The notes: generated by a model from the letters alone, not told the origin. 64,000 nucleotides of DNA from Maniola hyperantus (GCF_902806685.2 NC_048543.1:6490106-6554105); one strand, 5' to 3'; positions 33,323 to 44,114 are shown, counted from the stretch's first letter. Numbers and translations: made by a program.

Positions 33323-34010
33323 GCAGCAACTCCTTTATAATAACCCTGAAACCCTTTAACAACATTGTAAACCTTAAAATTGCATACAGTATGTTCATTA
33401 GTATTAAAATAAAACACAAAAATGCTCCTCCCGAAAAGAAGACCTTTTGTAACAGTGTCGTTATTCGTAGGATACGACGAGGGTTCATGTGTGTAGCATG
33501 TGAGTTTCTTTATTTTATCAGAACTTTTTAATTCCTGAACAGATTTCGATGTATGGGGTAGGTACCGTTAGAATCCTTACATCATGCATAGTGCAATGGC
33601 TATAAAAATAAAAAAATAAAACACTTAATACCAGATGACAATGCTATCCGCAGTCAGGGTTTTCAAAACTTTTAAAGTACCTAAGTAATTGTTGAGTTTT
33701 ATAAAGAAAATTCCCAAAACAAATATTATCAAGCCAGTGCTAATTGGTGTTAATGCAGTTCGGATCTCACCACATGTGAGCTTGATAAGAAGATCCCGGT
33801 TTTATCCCAAGGTATTTATTTACACGTCCCCGGACTAAACATAGAACATAAAGAACCAAAAGGATAGGAGGGTTACTGGAATGATCTACTAAACAGTAAC
33901 TTTATAGAGATTCCTATCTTTTAGGGTCGTGATAACCTTATGTCTGAACATACTTTACATCATGTTGAGGGTGAGAAATAATTTTAGTAACTAGGTACGT
34001 ATTTTATATT
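33323..34010. other. No gene recognised
   Basis: No repeat or coding signal recognised. Confidence 0.4.
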
Positions 34011-34014
34011 AAAT

Positions 34015-34172
34015 GCGTAGATTTTCGGTTTTCAAAAATCCCATATGAACTTTATGTGAATTTCCGGGTAAAAAGTAGTCGTCCGTTCCCGCAATGCTAG
34101 CTGTTCCTGTACTTACCAAATTCGGCAAAATCGACTTAACGAATAAGCCGTGAAAAGCTAGCTGACAGACAG
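34015..34172 (-). mobile_element. HelB Helitron-like remnant
   Basis: CGTAGATTTTCGGTTTTCAA, AATTTCCGGGTAAAAAGTAG and AAGCCGTGAAAAGCTAGC, cut by the S2 SINE that starts at 34175. Confidence 0.6.
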
Positions 34173-34174
34173 AG

Positions 34175-34345
34175 CCTCAATAGCTCAACGGTTAAGGAGT
34201 GGACTGAATTTCGAAAGGTTGCCGTTTCAAACCCCATCCGTTGCACTATTGTCGTACCTACTTCTAGCGTAAGCTTTTCGCTTAGTTGGAGGAGAAAGAG
34301 AAATATTAGTCGTAATTAAGAAAGCTAATATTCATAATATTTTTT
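34175..34345 (+). repeat. S2 tRNA-derived SINE
   Basis: GCCTCAATAGCTCAACGGTT (A box), TTCAAACCCCATCCGTTGCA (B box), and ATTGTCGTACCTACTTC. Inserted in HelB. The poly(A) tail is absent or lost. Confidence 0.75.
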
Positions 34346-34485
34346 ATATCTCGTCAAAATTTTCCTAAACTTTATAACTGTACCAACTTGTCCCTTACCT
34401 ACCTAATCGTCTTCAAATTCTGTCAATGCGACAAATGAACGGGTTCTAGATATTATGAGCTTCGAATAAGAACTGACATGAATCT

Positions 34486-34672
34486 TTTTTTTTTTTTTTT
34501 TTATAAAGAATATTAGCCCAGTTAATTACTGACTAATATTCCCCTTTCCCCTCCAATTAAGCGTAAAGCTTGTGTTAGGAGTAGGTACGACGATAGTGCA
34601 ACGGGTGGGATTTGAACCGGCGACCATTCGGTTTTCAGTCCGCTCCTGTAACCGTTGAGCTATCGAGGCTCA
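34486..34672 (-). repeat. S2 tRNA-derived SINE, full length with poly(A)
   Basis: T-run at 34484-34502, then AATATTAGCCCAGTTAATTA, CGACGATAGTGCAACGGGTG, TTTGAACCGGCGACCATTCG and CGTTGAGCTATCGAGGC. Faces the copy at 34175 tail to tail. Confidence 0.8.
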
Positions 34673-34904
34673 TTTACTACTGCAGTATCTTTTACATAGT
34701 TTTATACAGTAGTGCTAGTGTATTCCTATGTTTGGTACAGCGCAGAGTACTGAATTAATATAATTAGGTACTTAGTACAATTAGCTTTTACACAACAGTG
34801 TAGTCGAACGTACTTATCTACTGCAATATTAAGTAGCTTGGCGATACAGCTCTGCTTTGCCAGAGATAAATAAACATTCGGCTAAAATAAATAGCAAAGA
34901 GAAC

Positions 34905-35745
34905 CAGAGTAACCGACATAGCTCAACGGGTTGCGAAGCTAACGACGACGTGGCAATGGCAGGGCACATAATTTAAAAACCGGCCAATTGCGAGTCAGAC
35001 TCGCGCACCGAGAGTTCCGTACCTTCTACAGTTGTATTTTTTCGTCATTTTGCATGATAAATCAAAAACTAATCCATAAATATAAATATAAATCTGTTTT
35101 AGAATGTACAGGTAAAGCCTTTCATATGATACCCTATCTGGTATAGTTATTTTACTCTGAAAATTGAAAATACTAATTGTTCAAATAAAAGCTAGCGATT
35201 GGACGGTCAGTGTTTGTAAATGAAGTCACTTACCGGATTGAAGAACGCGCTCCGACGATGGGGGTCCCCAGATGCGCTGGTAAGCTTCACGGTAGCAGAT
35301 CTGATCAAGCTCTATTATTCTCAACACTAATTATGTTCATGAACACATTTTATTTTATTTTTAGATGTAACCACAAATTAAGACCTACCTACCTACCAAA
35401 CATGATTCTAGGTCAACGGGAAATACCCTACAGGTTTTCTTGACAGACACGACAGACAGACAGCCATCAAAGTGATCCTATAAGGTTTCCTTTTTCCTTT
35501 TGAGGTACGGAACCCTAAAAATAAAAACCGATAGACGTTGAAATCACAAGATGACCTCGCACCGGAACGCGCAGCGTTGGAAGACCCGCACTAGGTGGAC
35601 AAACGACGTAGGTATCAAACAAGTCGCAGGGAGCCGCTGGATTTAGGTGGCGCAAAACCATTGGCGTGTGGAAATCCATGCAAGAGACCTATATCCAAAA
35701 GTACACGTCTATCGGTTGATGATGATGATGTTAAACATAAATTAA
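34905..35745 (+). pseudogene. RTE-like LINE C-terminus split by P
   Basis: Left part 34905-34969 encodes RTRVTDIAQRVAKL then TWQW; right part 35530-35745 carries the later blocks (frame-broken RWTNDV, VAGSRW) and a GATGATGATG tail. The P repeat lies between. The unsplit copy at 57997-58290 shows the order is colinear. Confidence 0.7.
34970..35525 (-). repeat. P repeat, full length, inside RTE fragment
   Basis: Left terminus AAAAACCGGCCAATTGCGAG with AGTCAGACTCGCGCACCGAG, right terminus GAGGTACGGAACCCTAAAAA. A run near 35165-35300 differs from other P copies. Confidence 0.75.
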
Positions 35746-35915
35746 TATCTGTCAGTGGAGTTAATAATAATATGACTTTCAAATATTGTGCTCTATACTG
35801 ATTATAATTATGTTTATTTACCCTACTTTGTTACCAGACATGACCTTCAAACGTTACTTAGACTATCGATTTGAGTTTTTCTTTATTATTCGAAGTAATA
35901 TATATATATATAGTA
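35746..35915. other. No gene; TA microsatellite
   Basis: (TA)n at 35898-35911, otherwise nothing. Confidence 0.4.
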
Positions 35916-35916
35916 T

Positions 35917-36140
35917 AACGCGTGAAATTGAACTCCTCATGCGCCATTTTAACTTTTTGTATCAAATATCATGTCAAAGTACGATTTTAGGCCTTATTAG
36001 GGTTTCGTACCTCAAAAGGAAAAAACGGAACCCTTATAGGATCACTTCGTTGTCTGTCTGTCTGGCAAGAAACCTATAGGGCACTTCCCGTTGACCTAGA
36101 ATCATGAAATTTGGCAAGTATAGATAGCCTTACTTTTTAA
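35917..36140 (+). repeat. Composite element left end with truncated P
   Basis: ATAACGCGTGAAATTGAACT, TGCGCCATTTTAACTTTTTG and CCTTATTAG joined to GGTTTCGTACC, then P as far as GAAATTTGGCAAGTAT. The junction matches that at 29363. Confidence 0.6.
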
Positions 36141-36144
36141 AGCA

Positions 36145-36740
36145 ATATCCATTGGTTTATCATCCAAAAATAATATACTTACTCATTAACTCAATTCCCT
36201 TATTTCCGTTCTCTCAATATTCCGAGCCGTTCCATACTCGTACATAATAGCGAGCACACACGTACCGTAAACCTTTTCTGTTGATATAAGATAAAATAAT
36301 TATGGAAAGCGTACCCACGGGCCTAATTGTATTTAAGAATTACTAGCGTAAAGCCTTTTCTCGTAATTAAAATGTTCATTTTGTTTTGTATGAAAGGCTC
36401 AAATTGAAATACGGGACGTAATTAAGTATGCAAATACTCGTATTGCTTTATCATCTGATAATCGCAGTTGCAATACAATAAATATCTCTCTCAGCCATAA
36501 TCCTCATTATCTGAGCGTCGTTCCCCTTCTATTAATTTTATATTGGTGGGAGCATTCTTGGGATGATAATATTAAGATGGCTCCCAGATATTGAAGTTTC
36601 AACTGAAACTTTCAAGTTCCAGGCCTCATGATAGATTTCCTCTATTCATCTGCAGTTTACACCACTGAGCTGAGCCATTGTTCAGCTCCTAATATAGAGA
36701 ATTAGAAATACATACCTACCACATACCTACCAACAAAGAA
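36145..36740. promoter_or_regulatory. Repeat-free island with octamer and homeobox-type sites
   Basis: No repeat recognised. Contains ATGCAAAT (36428-36435), the POU octamer, and several TAATTA/ATTA cores within about 200 bp. Could be a conserved enhancer; function is inferred only. Confidence 0.25.
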
Positions 36741-36744
36741 AGAT

Positions 36745-36905
36745 AGATAGAATCACTTTATTGCACACAAAACATGAAATAACCAAGACAAAACAAAGAA
36801 ACTAAAACCTAAAAACAATTGTATGCAAAGGCGGCCTTATTGCTCAGAGCGATCTCCAAGCAACCTTCGGAGAAAGGTTGGTGAAGATTGGAAGGAAAGG
36901 AGAAA
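36745..36905. repeat. Retroposon 3' tail-like repeat
   Basis: GATAGAATCACTTTATTGCA, ATTGTATGCAAAGGCGGCCT and TATTGCTCAGAGCGATCTCC, a common moth repeat with no coding part here. Confidence 0.5.
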
Positions 36906-37270
36906 CTAGGTGGAAACTAGGAGGAAAGATTCAACTAAATTTTTAGAAGTACCTACTATTGAATATCTACTTTGTACTTCGAAATTATATATTTCCTACC
37001 GAGAAGAGCTAGCAAGAAACTCGACGGTTACTCTTTTCATAGTGGCGGATTAATCCATGTGCATGAATGCTAGTTTCAGGCCTCCGTTTCTAGACAGGCC
37101 TTCAAATCCTGAGATATCTTCTTTAGTCAAAATCTTTTTTTCGTCGCACCGATATATTTCTACTGCTGCATGTAATTATAATAAGACATACCTACTCGCT
37201 TTAATTACAAGTTAAAGCTTAAGGCAATTAATTAATAGAATCGCGTGAAGTGAAACTCTCTTACCTACAG
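36906..37270. other. No gene recognised
   Basis: No repeat or coding signal recognised. Confidence 0.4.
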
Positions 37271-37275
37271 CTACT

Positions 37276-37355
37276 TACTTCTTTGCGCAAAAACACGCCA
37301 TGATGTTTTCGTAGTTTTACGAAAACATCATGGCGTGTTTTTGCGCAAAGAAGTA
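37276..37355. repeat. Perfect hairpin, 38-bp arms, loop GTTT
   Basis: 37276-37313 and 37318-37355 are exact reverse complements. The arms include GCGCAAAAACACGCCATGAT. One base (37356) separates it from the next hairpin. Confidence 0.95.
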
Positions 37356-37356
37356 G

Positions 37357-37412
37357 GTATAATTTGAAGTGTTATTTGAAGTGTTTACTTCAAATAACAC
37401 TTCAAATTATAC
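37357..37412. repeat. Perfect hairpin, 26-bp arms, loop GTTT
   Basis: 37357-37382 and 37387-37412 are exact reverse complements. The arm contains ATTTGAAGTG twice-like direct repeats. Its right arm runs into MITE M2. Confidence 0.95.
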
Positions 37413-37561
37413 AATGTCACGATCGCAATCATCTCTGATTAGTTGATGCTCACTTACTATTGGCTCTTGGACGATTTTATTGGCTACAATATGTTGTTGC
37501 AACAAGAATGCCATAAATTCAGTCAATCACAACGATTGCGATTGTAATAATGATTGATGCA
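37410..37561. mobile_element. MITE M2, copy 1
   Basis: TACAATGTCACGATCGCAAT at the left is mirrored by ACGATTGCGATTGTAATAAT near the right end, with TGATTGATGCAG beyond. Second copy at 61857. Confidence 0.7.
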
Positions 37562-37784
37562 GTTTTCTCGCAATCGAGCAGCTGATATCAGCCGAATTAA
37601 GAAACTCAAGACATCAGTCTACTAGACATAGGTAGAATATGTACCTACTAGACTAGACTAGACTAATAGTCTAGACTACCATTTTCCGTTGTGGTAGAGT
37701 TCGAGTAGATAAATATAATTGGTTATGTTTCAACAATCTGAAGGTTTGAGTAATCCAAAGAGATTGTAAAATCCATAGGTAGGT

Positions 37785-37994
37785 ACTAATATTATAAATG
37801 CTGAAGTGCGTCTGTCTGTCTGCTAGCTTTTCACGGCCCTAACAGTTTAACCGATTTTGATGAAATTTGGTATAGAGTTAGCTTACATCTCGGGGAAGGA
37901 CAAAGTCATGCTTTTGTCCCGGAAAAGCAAAGAGTTCTCACGGGATTTTTTAAACCTATATATCTACGCGGACGATGTCGCAGGCGTAACCTAG
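37785..37994 (+). mobile_element. HelB Helitron-like element
   Basis: ACTAATATTATAAATGCTGA, GTCTGTCTGTCTGCTAGC, GGTATAGAGTTAGCTTACAT and an eroded end GTCGCAGGCGTAACCTAG|T. Confidence 0.75.
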
Positions 37995-38005
37995 TACTTG
38001 AATTT

Positions 38006-38105
38006 TTTTTTATAACAAGTTAGCCCTTGACTGCTATCTCACCTGGTGGTAAGTGATGATGTACTCTAAGATTGGGCTAACCTGGAAGGGGTATGGCAGT
38101 TTTGT
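38006..38105 (-). mobile_element. Retroposon 3' tail, GGCAAAGCCG family
   Basis: T-run, then ACAAGTTAGCCCTTGACTGC, CACCTGGTGGTAAGTGATGA and GGAAGGGGTATGGCAGTTTT match 12220-12309 in reverse. Confidence 0.65.
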
Positions 38106-39435
38106 AAAAGCTATTTCTATTTTTGAATTTATTTTGTTAGTTAATAGGTACACAATGTTACATACTAGATACACCGTATCTACTACAAATTATGACGGTC
38201 TAAATACTAAACAGCTAATGCGTTCTACCCGGATGCATAGAACAGTTACTTCCCCTCTTTACTTTTTCTAATAATTATTTATTAGGTACCTCCTATTCGT
38301 AAGCAATAAAAAATAACACGGAACAAAAACGGTTGCGGATACGCCTATCACAGGATGAAGTCATTCCGAGCCATTCATTGTCCAAGCAAGAGGAAATACC
38401 GGTCTAGTAAAAACACGACAAGCACTGATTAAAATGCGAAATCCTCACCATTGTCGTCATTCCCCAAGACGAAAGTAACAAGTAGGTATAGGTAGGTATA
38501 ATATAAGCACAGTATAGACATAGTCCAAGATCCCACGGCGTGATATTTTAACCCTCATGTTATATTCAACAATTTTTAGGAAAAGTTATCCATAATGAAT
38601 GGTTGCCTACAAAGATTTGAAAAACAAATGCGCCGATATGAGAACCAGCTCCTTATTGGATTTCAGCTGAAAAAAAGTTTTTTTTTTTAATCACTTGCAG
38701 GCTGCAGCCCAATTTTGATAACAGGCACCCAGGCAAAAACGTATTATTTACTGAATGTCTACCTAATAACTTTGAATGCATAAAAGAAAGTAACTTCAAC
38801 CCTTTATCTTTTATTTTTTTACTTTAAAAGCTTTTATGGCCTATAAAGTGAAATAATAAAACAATAGATGGTTTTGTCGACGCGGTCTATGAAAATACTA
38901 AAAATGTCTGTTTTAGATACTTAAGTAAGTATTTAGACGATACCTAATTATAAAAATAAGTAAAAATGATGAACAGCTTCGATATTGTGTGGATTAAAAA
39001 AATTTAGTAATAGCAGGTTGTAGGCGGGCGCGAAATATTGTTCCATGAAAAAGGTTGAAAAACATTAGTATAGCACTTGTTCACACAGTGAGATCTCGGA
39101 CTATATGAATATCACAGCAGCGCTATTTTGATGAGCAGACAATTGGAGATTACAGAAAATAAATGCTTGTTTTGAATAGACTCGCACAATTTCAGAGAAA
39201 ACTTTTAATTATAGCTGTGATTATTTCTTATAATTGTTACTTTTACCGTTTAAAGAATAGTACTGCAAATGTCTTGCAGGCATAATTTGCATTGTGTAGT
39301 AGTATATTTGTGTAACTATCTTATCGTCTACTTACATTATATACTTACCTCTGCCTCTACCTAATTCGTTTTAATTCAAAATTTTATGTTCAACTTCGAT
39401 TAAAGTCATGAATCATGATCCAAACAAACGTTCCT
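38106..39435. other. No gene recognised
   Basis: The plus frame 38053-38271 begins inside the repeat and has no motif. The rest has no repeat recognised. Confidence 0.4.
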
Positions 39436-39440
39436 CCCAG

Positions 39441-39535
39441 TGTTGGGGACAATACGCAGAAAAATTTTCAGGCTTCAGCTTATAGGTACATATAAAATAA
39501 CGAAGGTCTGGCACGCGTTGGCTTTGCATGGTATT
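39441..39535. repeat. Unnamed dispersed repeat, copy 1
   Basis: TGTTGGGGACAATACGCAGA, ACATATAAAATAACGAAGGT and CTGGCACGCGTTGGCT match 41238-41326 in the same orientation. Confidence 0.65.
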
Positions 39536-40090
39536 TGCACCTTATCTATTCCAATAACTATAAATGTTTATTATTAACAGAGTTTCAAAAAATAGGTGGT
39601 TCTCAAGATGCTATATTATGTTAAATTAATATACTGCGTACAGTTATTATGTTAGAAGGATTTTTTTTTCTTTAAATCCCTAATTTATTTAGGTAAGTAT
39701 AACTTTATTTTTCTGAAGCTAGTCAAACATCGTTTACGTCACTTATCCAAATTATAAATACCTATGAGTGTTTATCTTAAGAAAGGTGTTCTCACAACAA
39801 TGCCCAATATTGGCAGATTCCCAGCGTTTAGGTAAACACAACTGCTATTCTACCCGTGCCAACCGTTAGCGTCGTCTTTGATAAGGGGATGAAATATCAC
39901 GAAGGTTGTATACGAGTAAATAGGAAAACTGATGATTTGATGATAACAACAACCACAGCTGCTAACAAAATAAGACTGCCCAAAAAGAGGAGTGTTTTCA
40001 GGGTTCGTGTACCTATGTGTCATTTTATCATGTACCTTACCTATGTGAGTTTTTTTATTCCACCGTAACTTCTAATTTCCCTACGTCCTA
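39536..40090. other. No gene recognised
   Basis: The plus frame 39856-40068 shows no motif. Confidence 0.35.
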
Positions 40091-40092
40091 CT

Positions 40093-40226
40093 ACGTCCTA
40101 GTTCGCCTACGTCTTAATAGCTATCTGCATGCCAAATTTCAGCTCGATCCGTCCAGTAGTTTGAGCTGTGCGTTGATAGATCAGTCAGTCAGTCAGTCAG
40201 TCACCTTTTCCTTTTATATATTTAGA
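40093..40226 (-). mobile_element. HelA Helitron-like element, 3'-truncated
   Basis: CCTACGTCTTAATAGCTATC, the GTCA run and CTTTTATATATTTAGA. The CTAG end is lost. Confidence 0.75.
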
Positions 40227-40404
40227 AGATTACCTAGGTACTAATTGTTTTACTTCTTGCACCATCCCGCGCTCTGGTCAACTTAATTCTTTCGCCAAAG
40301 TTTGCCTGTCCACCCCTTTGCCATTTTGTATAGTTTCTTCCGTATCTTGAACCTGTTGTTTAACTGTAATTATATATAGACTATATGTGAAATATTATGT
40401 TGTA

Positions 40405-40628
40405 CTAGCTTATGCTAGCGACTTCGTCCGCGTGGACTACACAAATTTCAAACCCCTATTTCAGACCCTTAGGGGTTGAGTTTTCAAAAATCCTTTCTTA
40501 GCGGATACCTACGTCATATTAGCTATCTGCATGCCAAATTTCAGCCCGATCCGTCCAGTAGTTTGAGCTATGCGATGATAGATCAGTCAGTCAGTCAGTC
40601 ACTCACCTTTTCATTTTATATATTTAGA
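40405..40628 (-). mobile_element. HelA Helitron-like element, full length
   Basis: The minus strand reads A|TCTAAATATATAAAATG ... GCATAAGCTAG|T; host A and T are intact. Confidence 0.85.
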
Positions 40629-40738
40629 TTACATTGTATTATGTAGACTGCTTAAATTATAACCCTACCATTTGGTTTAAAAAGAAATCGATAGGTAAGG
40701 AAACACTTTCCACCTATACTCTCACCAAACAAAACAGA

Positions 40739-40848
40739 ATGAGCAACATAATCGTTAATACCAAGTGGTTGACTGGCAACGGACCAAGGGAAGCAGAAGA
40801 GCATTGGACGAATTCAATTTATACTAAAGGCCCGATTGTGCCAAGTTT
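40739..40848 (+). CDS. Possible first coding exon, unidentified
   Basis: ATG at 40739 (context CAGAATGAGC) opens 36 codons plus two bases, starting MSNIIVNTKWLTG and ending KGPIVPS, and stops at CCAAGTTT|GTAAGT, a consensus splice donor at 40849; in frame, the next codon would be TAA inside the donor. Composition is balanced (W, P, G, E, K all present), unlike the low-complexity frames around it, and codons lie outside any repeat recognised here. Bases CAAAACAG before the ATG could instead be a splice acceptor, making it an internal exon. I do not recognise the family and no partner exon was found in the window. Confidence 0.33.
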
Positions 40849-40859
40849 GTAAGTACTGA

Positions 40860-41235
40860 CGTAAAATATAACAGGAGCTTTGTTCAATTAGATGGCACTT
40901 GAAGAGGCTTCACGCCAGTTTAAAATTTCTTCTTATTAAATTCTTAGGTAAGTATTAAAACCTTGAAAAATCTTCAGACGTGGTTTTTATTTTTTATTTT
41001 AGAGATGTACCTCTACCTACCTAGATAGTCAAATATTTTTTGAAGTATGTACTTATGCCAGACCTGGCAAGGGGATGCCACCACACTGTCTGGCAATGCA
41101 TTACGTGATTTCTAATACTGTTCCGAAAAAGATATAAAAATTACACTTAATACTTTGACGTAAGATTTTGTACACCTTTATTACCTGTTATCTCCCAAAG
41201 CCACCATGATCTAAATTTCATAATCGCTGATCGAT
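40860..41235. other. No gene recognised
   Basis: No repeat or coding signal recognised. Confidence 0.35.
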
Positions 41236-41237
41236 CC

Positions 41238-41326
41238 TCCCTGTGTTGGGGACAATACGCAGAGAAACTTTCAGTTCAGCTTTTACTTATAAAATACCGA
41301 AGGTATGGCACGCGCTGGCTCTCTCT
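41238..41326. repeat. Unnamed dispersed repeat, copy 2
   Basis: TGTTGGGGACAATACGCAGA, ACTTATAAAATACCGAAGGT and ATGGCACGCGCTGGCT. Partner at 39441. Confidence 0.65.
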
Positions 41327-41329
41327 CTA

Positions 41330-42315
41330 AGGTACATAGACATTTCGTACACTGACCACTGCTTATACAAGTAAGTACGCTGGACTTGCTATTTACAACC
41401 TGTTTTTGAAGCAACTTGAATATTATCGCTATTTTGGCGCCGATAGCAGCAGTGAGCGCTATGTGATAATCCTATGTCAGTTAGTGAGTGTAATATTGTG
41501 AGCGGACTCGGAACTAAATGTTAGTAATGAGACCACCTATTGTCAACACGAGGATTGTTTTGACACAGTGTCAATTTTAATTCTCGGTACGCTCGGTGGG
41601 GCGCTTTCGGCACAGAAAATTATAATAGTTCACCTCTAGCGTACTTGTATATACCTACCCATATCTGTAACTTAGTCAAATTCATAAAAAGATCATTCAT
41701 GGTAACTATAAATGTATAGGTATAAATTTTCAAGCAAGAAATAATGAAACACCCTCAAAGGTAGAGTAGGGAATCATTAATTCAAGAGTCAAGACTATCT
41801 AGAAAATCTCGCAGACATTTGTTTTTTAAAATAAGTACTAACCTACTTAACGAATTATGACTGACAATATTGAATTTATATTTAAAAGTCCTGAATATTT
41901 AAGCGAAATGTACTAAATTATTTGAAGAAGAAATGTGGTAGGTATTTCACATTATTTCATCAGGCGTAATGTTTGTCTTTACGTAAACATTACGTCTACC
42001 CGTTTCAATTATTGTTCTCCCGAGAATAGAATTGAAATTGTAGGCAAGAATTGAAACCACTGCGAGCTCCTATTGTTGCGACGAAACATTTTATTTTTGT
42101 CAGCAAAACTCTCAGTTTACGCGACACGAAAGCGCTAAGCCAGAGGATCATAAACCGCTGGTAAATAACATGATATTGTGCAGACAATATGGACTTTTGT
42201 TTTAATAAAACCAATATGTATCCAAGTTATGTACAAGGACAAGACAATGTTTAGATACTTGCTATCCCACTCCCAGTTATAATACATAATAATATACTCT
42301 GTAACAAGGTCTTAT
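41330..42315. other. No gene; small inverted repeat
   Basis: CGTAATGTTT and AAACATTACG (41969-41997) form a 10-bp stem. The minus frame 42005-42214 has no motif. Confidence 0.4.
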
Positions 42316-42319
42316 GGCG

Positions 42320-42450
42320 CCTTCAAATTTGCCGCACTGTGCCGCGCGGCCGCAACGCGCGCGGGTCTCTGCAGTTAGGATTGCCAGGCGTCCGGATAAA
42401 GCCGGACATAGGTAGGCTTTTTGATTGCTGGTCCGGCCAAAATAAAAGGT
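42320..42450. repeat. GC-rich dispersed repeat
   Basis: GCCGCGCGGCCGCAACGCGC followed by GGCGTCCGGATAAAGCCGGA and GCTGGTCCGGCCAAAATAAA. Resembles a recurring moth repeat; class unknown. Confidence 0.35.
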
Positions 42451-42717
42451 GATTTTATTTTTGAGCATGCGGTTCTTGATACTCTTCAGAATTCAGATCT
42501 TACTCTATCTCAGCTTTATTGTGTTACATATTATAAAACAGATACCTAGTAGATATATTATGTGCCTATATTTAGAATTTAGATCCCGTATTAGCGTCTA
42601 CACCTGCAGATTCCTAACAGATAAAATATCCTGAGTCCTGACCAGCTAAAGTCTTTGTACACGTAAGCACAGATGACAGAATATATAAAGTAGTACGGCC
42701 GTAAGTAACACTTTTAG

Positions 42718-42812
42718 GTTTTTAGGGTTCCGTACCTCAAAAGGAAAAAGGAACCCTTATAGGATCACTTTGTTGTCTGTCTGTCTGTCCTTCTGTCGGT
42801 CTGTGGTGTTGC
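42718..42812 (+). repeat. P repeat, truncated
   Basis: TTAGGGTTCCGTACCTCAAA, GGAACCCTTATAGGATCACT and the GTCT run, then stops. Confidence 0.7.
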
Positions 42813-43765
42813 TAAGTAACCTATCGACAGATAACAATTAAATTGCCTTTAGATGGTTTATCTAATGACGACGGAGATTATTATCCAGTCCACATAAAAT
42901 CAATAGAACTTTTAAGAAAATTTTCGACATTCGCATTTTGTGACTGTGATTACTAAAGAGATTAGAGGGATTGTCAAGGTACCTACTTGTATTTTTGGTT
43001 TATGTTATTTATGTTTATAATATACATATTATGTTTTGGGGAGAGGGACTGGTGACTCGAAACACAAGCATGTGCTTAGCTCAAGCACCAGTCCTCACAT
43101 TACAGTTGTGCTGAATAGAAATAAAGTATAAAAATTGTAATTTGTAAATTACCTACTAAATAATATTAAGAAAATAAAAATGTAAGATATAGTATGTACG
43201 TAGTAGAAAATTGTGTGCGTACATTAGGCATAACAAATGTGGAAAAATAAATTCATTCGCACTTATTGGAATCACAAATATATAAGTCATATTTTGATAA
43301 AATAGTAAAAATATAGAACACCCAAAACAAGAACCAACACAATAAACAGTAAAAGGGCGAAGACGAAACTTAATTAAAAAAAGAAAGAAGCAAAAAGCAA
43401 TATCTACCTTATGTCTCAAGGGGGATTCTTCATACCGAATAAGTCGAGCATAACCGACGAAACCGCATGTTGAAATATTTGAGACAGAGAGTTGAAACAC
43501 AATATAAGTTACTGAGTAAACATAGCTACCTACTTTATAACTTATAAGTTAAACTAGTTTACTCGCCCGAGCTTCACCTGACTGTAATGTAAATGTTTCT
43601 AATATATTTTTCAGTATTTAGAATGAAAAATCGCATTGAGATTCGCTGAAGTTTAAAAGTTTAGAACGGCAGAACATTATCTAGGTTATAGGATATAACT
43701 GACTTCTAATAAAACTGTAACTGGACGATTCATACCTAATATTGAAAATTTTAATCGGATGAAAC
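42813..43765. other. No gene recognised
   Basis: The minus frame 43156-43500 is rich in F, Y and I but has no motif and lies in A-rich sequence. Confidence 0.4.
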
Positions 43766-43769
43766 ATTA

Positions 43770-43903
43770 TCCATACTAATAATATAAATGAGAAAGTGTG
43801 TCTGTCTGTCTGCTAGCTTTTCACGGCCTAACAGTTTAACCGATTTTGATGAAATTTACAGTGAAATGTACAGACTTAGCTTACATGCCGGGGCATAGGC
43901 TAC
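43770..43903 (+). mobile_element. HelB Helitron-like element, cut by M6
   Basis: TCCATACTAATAATATAAAT at 43770 and GTCTGTCTGTCTGCTAGC to CATGCCGGGGCATAGGCTAC. The second half is replaced by M6. Confidence 0.7.
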
Positions 43904-44061
43904 AAGAGTTAATATAGTTCCATAATAATATTTTTTGGGGTCGGTGCCAATGAGGTGTCATTGTGGAGTCTCATAAAAATATGAAGTCTAGACGATTCGC
44001 GCAGCTAAAGCTAATTGGCACCGGCACCAAAAAGTATTATTATGGAACTATATTAACTCTT
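43904..44061. mobile_element. MITE M6
   Basis: About 48-bp inverted ends with few mismatches: AAGAGTTAATATAGTTCCAT left, ATGGAACTATATTAACTCTT right, and GTGCCAAT with ATTGGCAC further in. Confidence 0.85.
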
Positions 44062-44114
44062 TTATACATAATATATTCGGTAATAAATTAAATTATTTTT
44101 CAATTTTTAGTGTT

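Noticed and set aside
34600..34672. tRNA gene on the minus strand
   Set aside because: It is the head of an S2 SINE that ends in poly(A).
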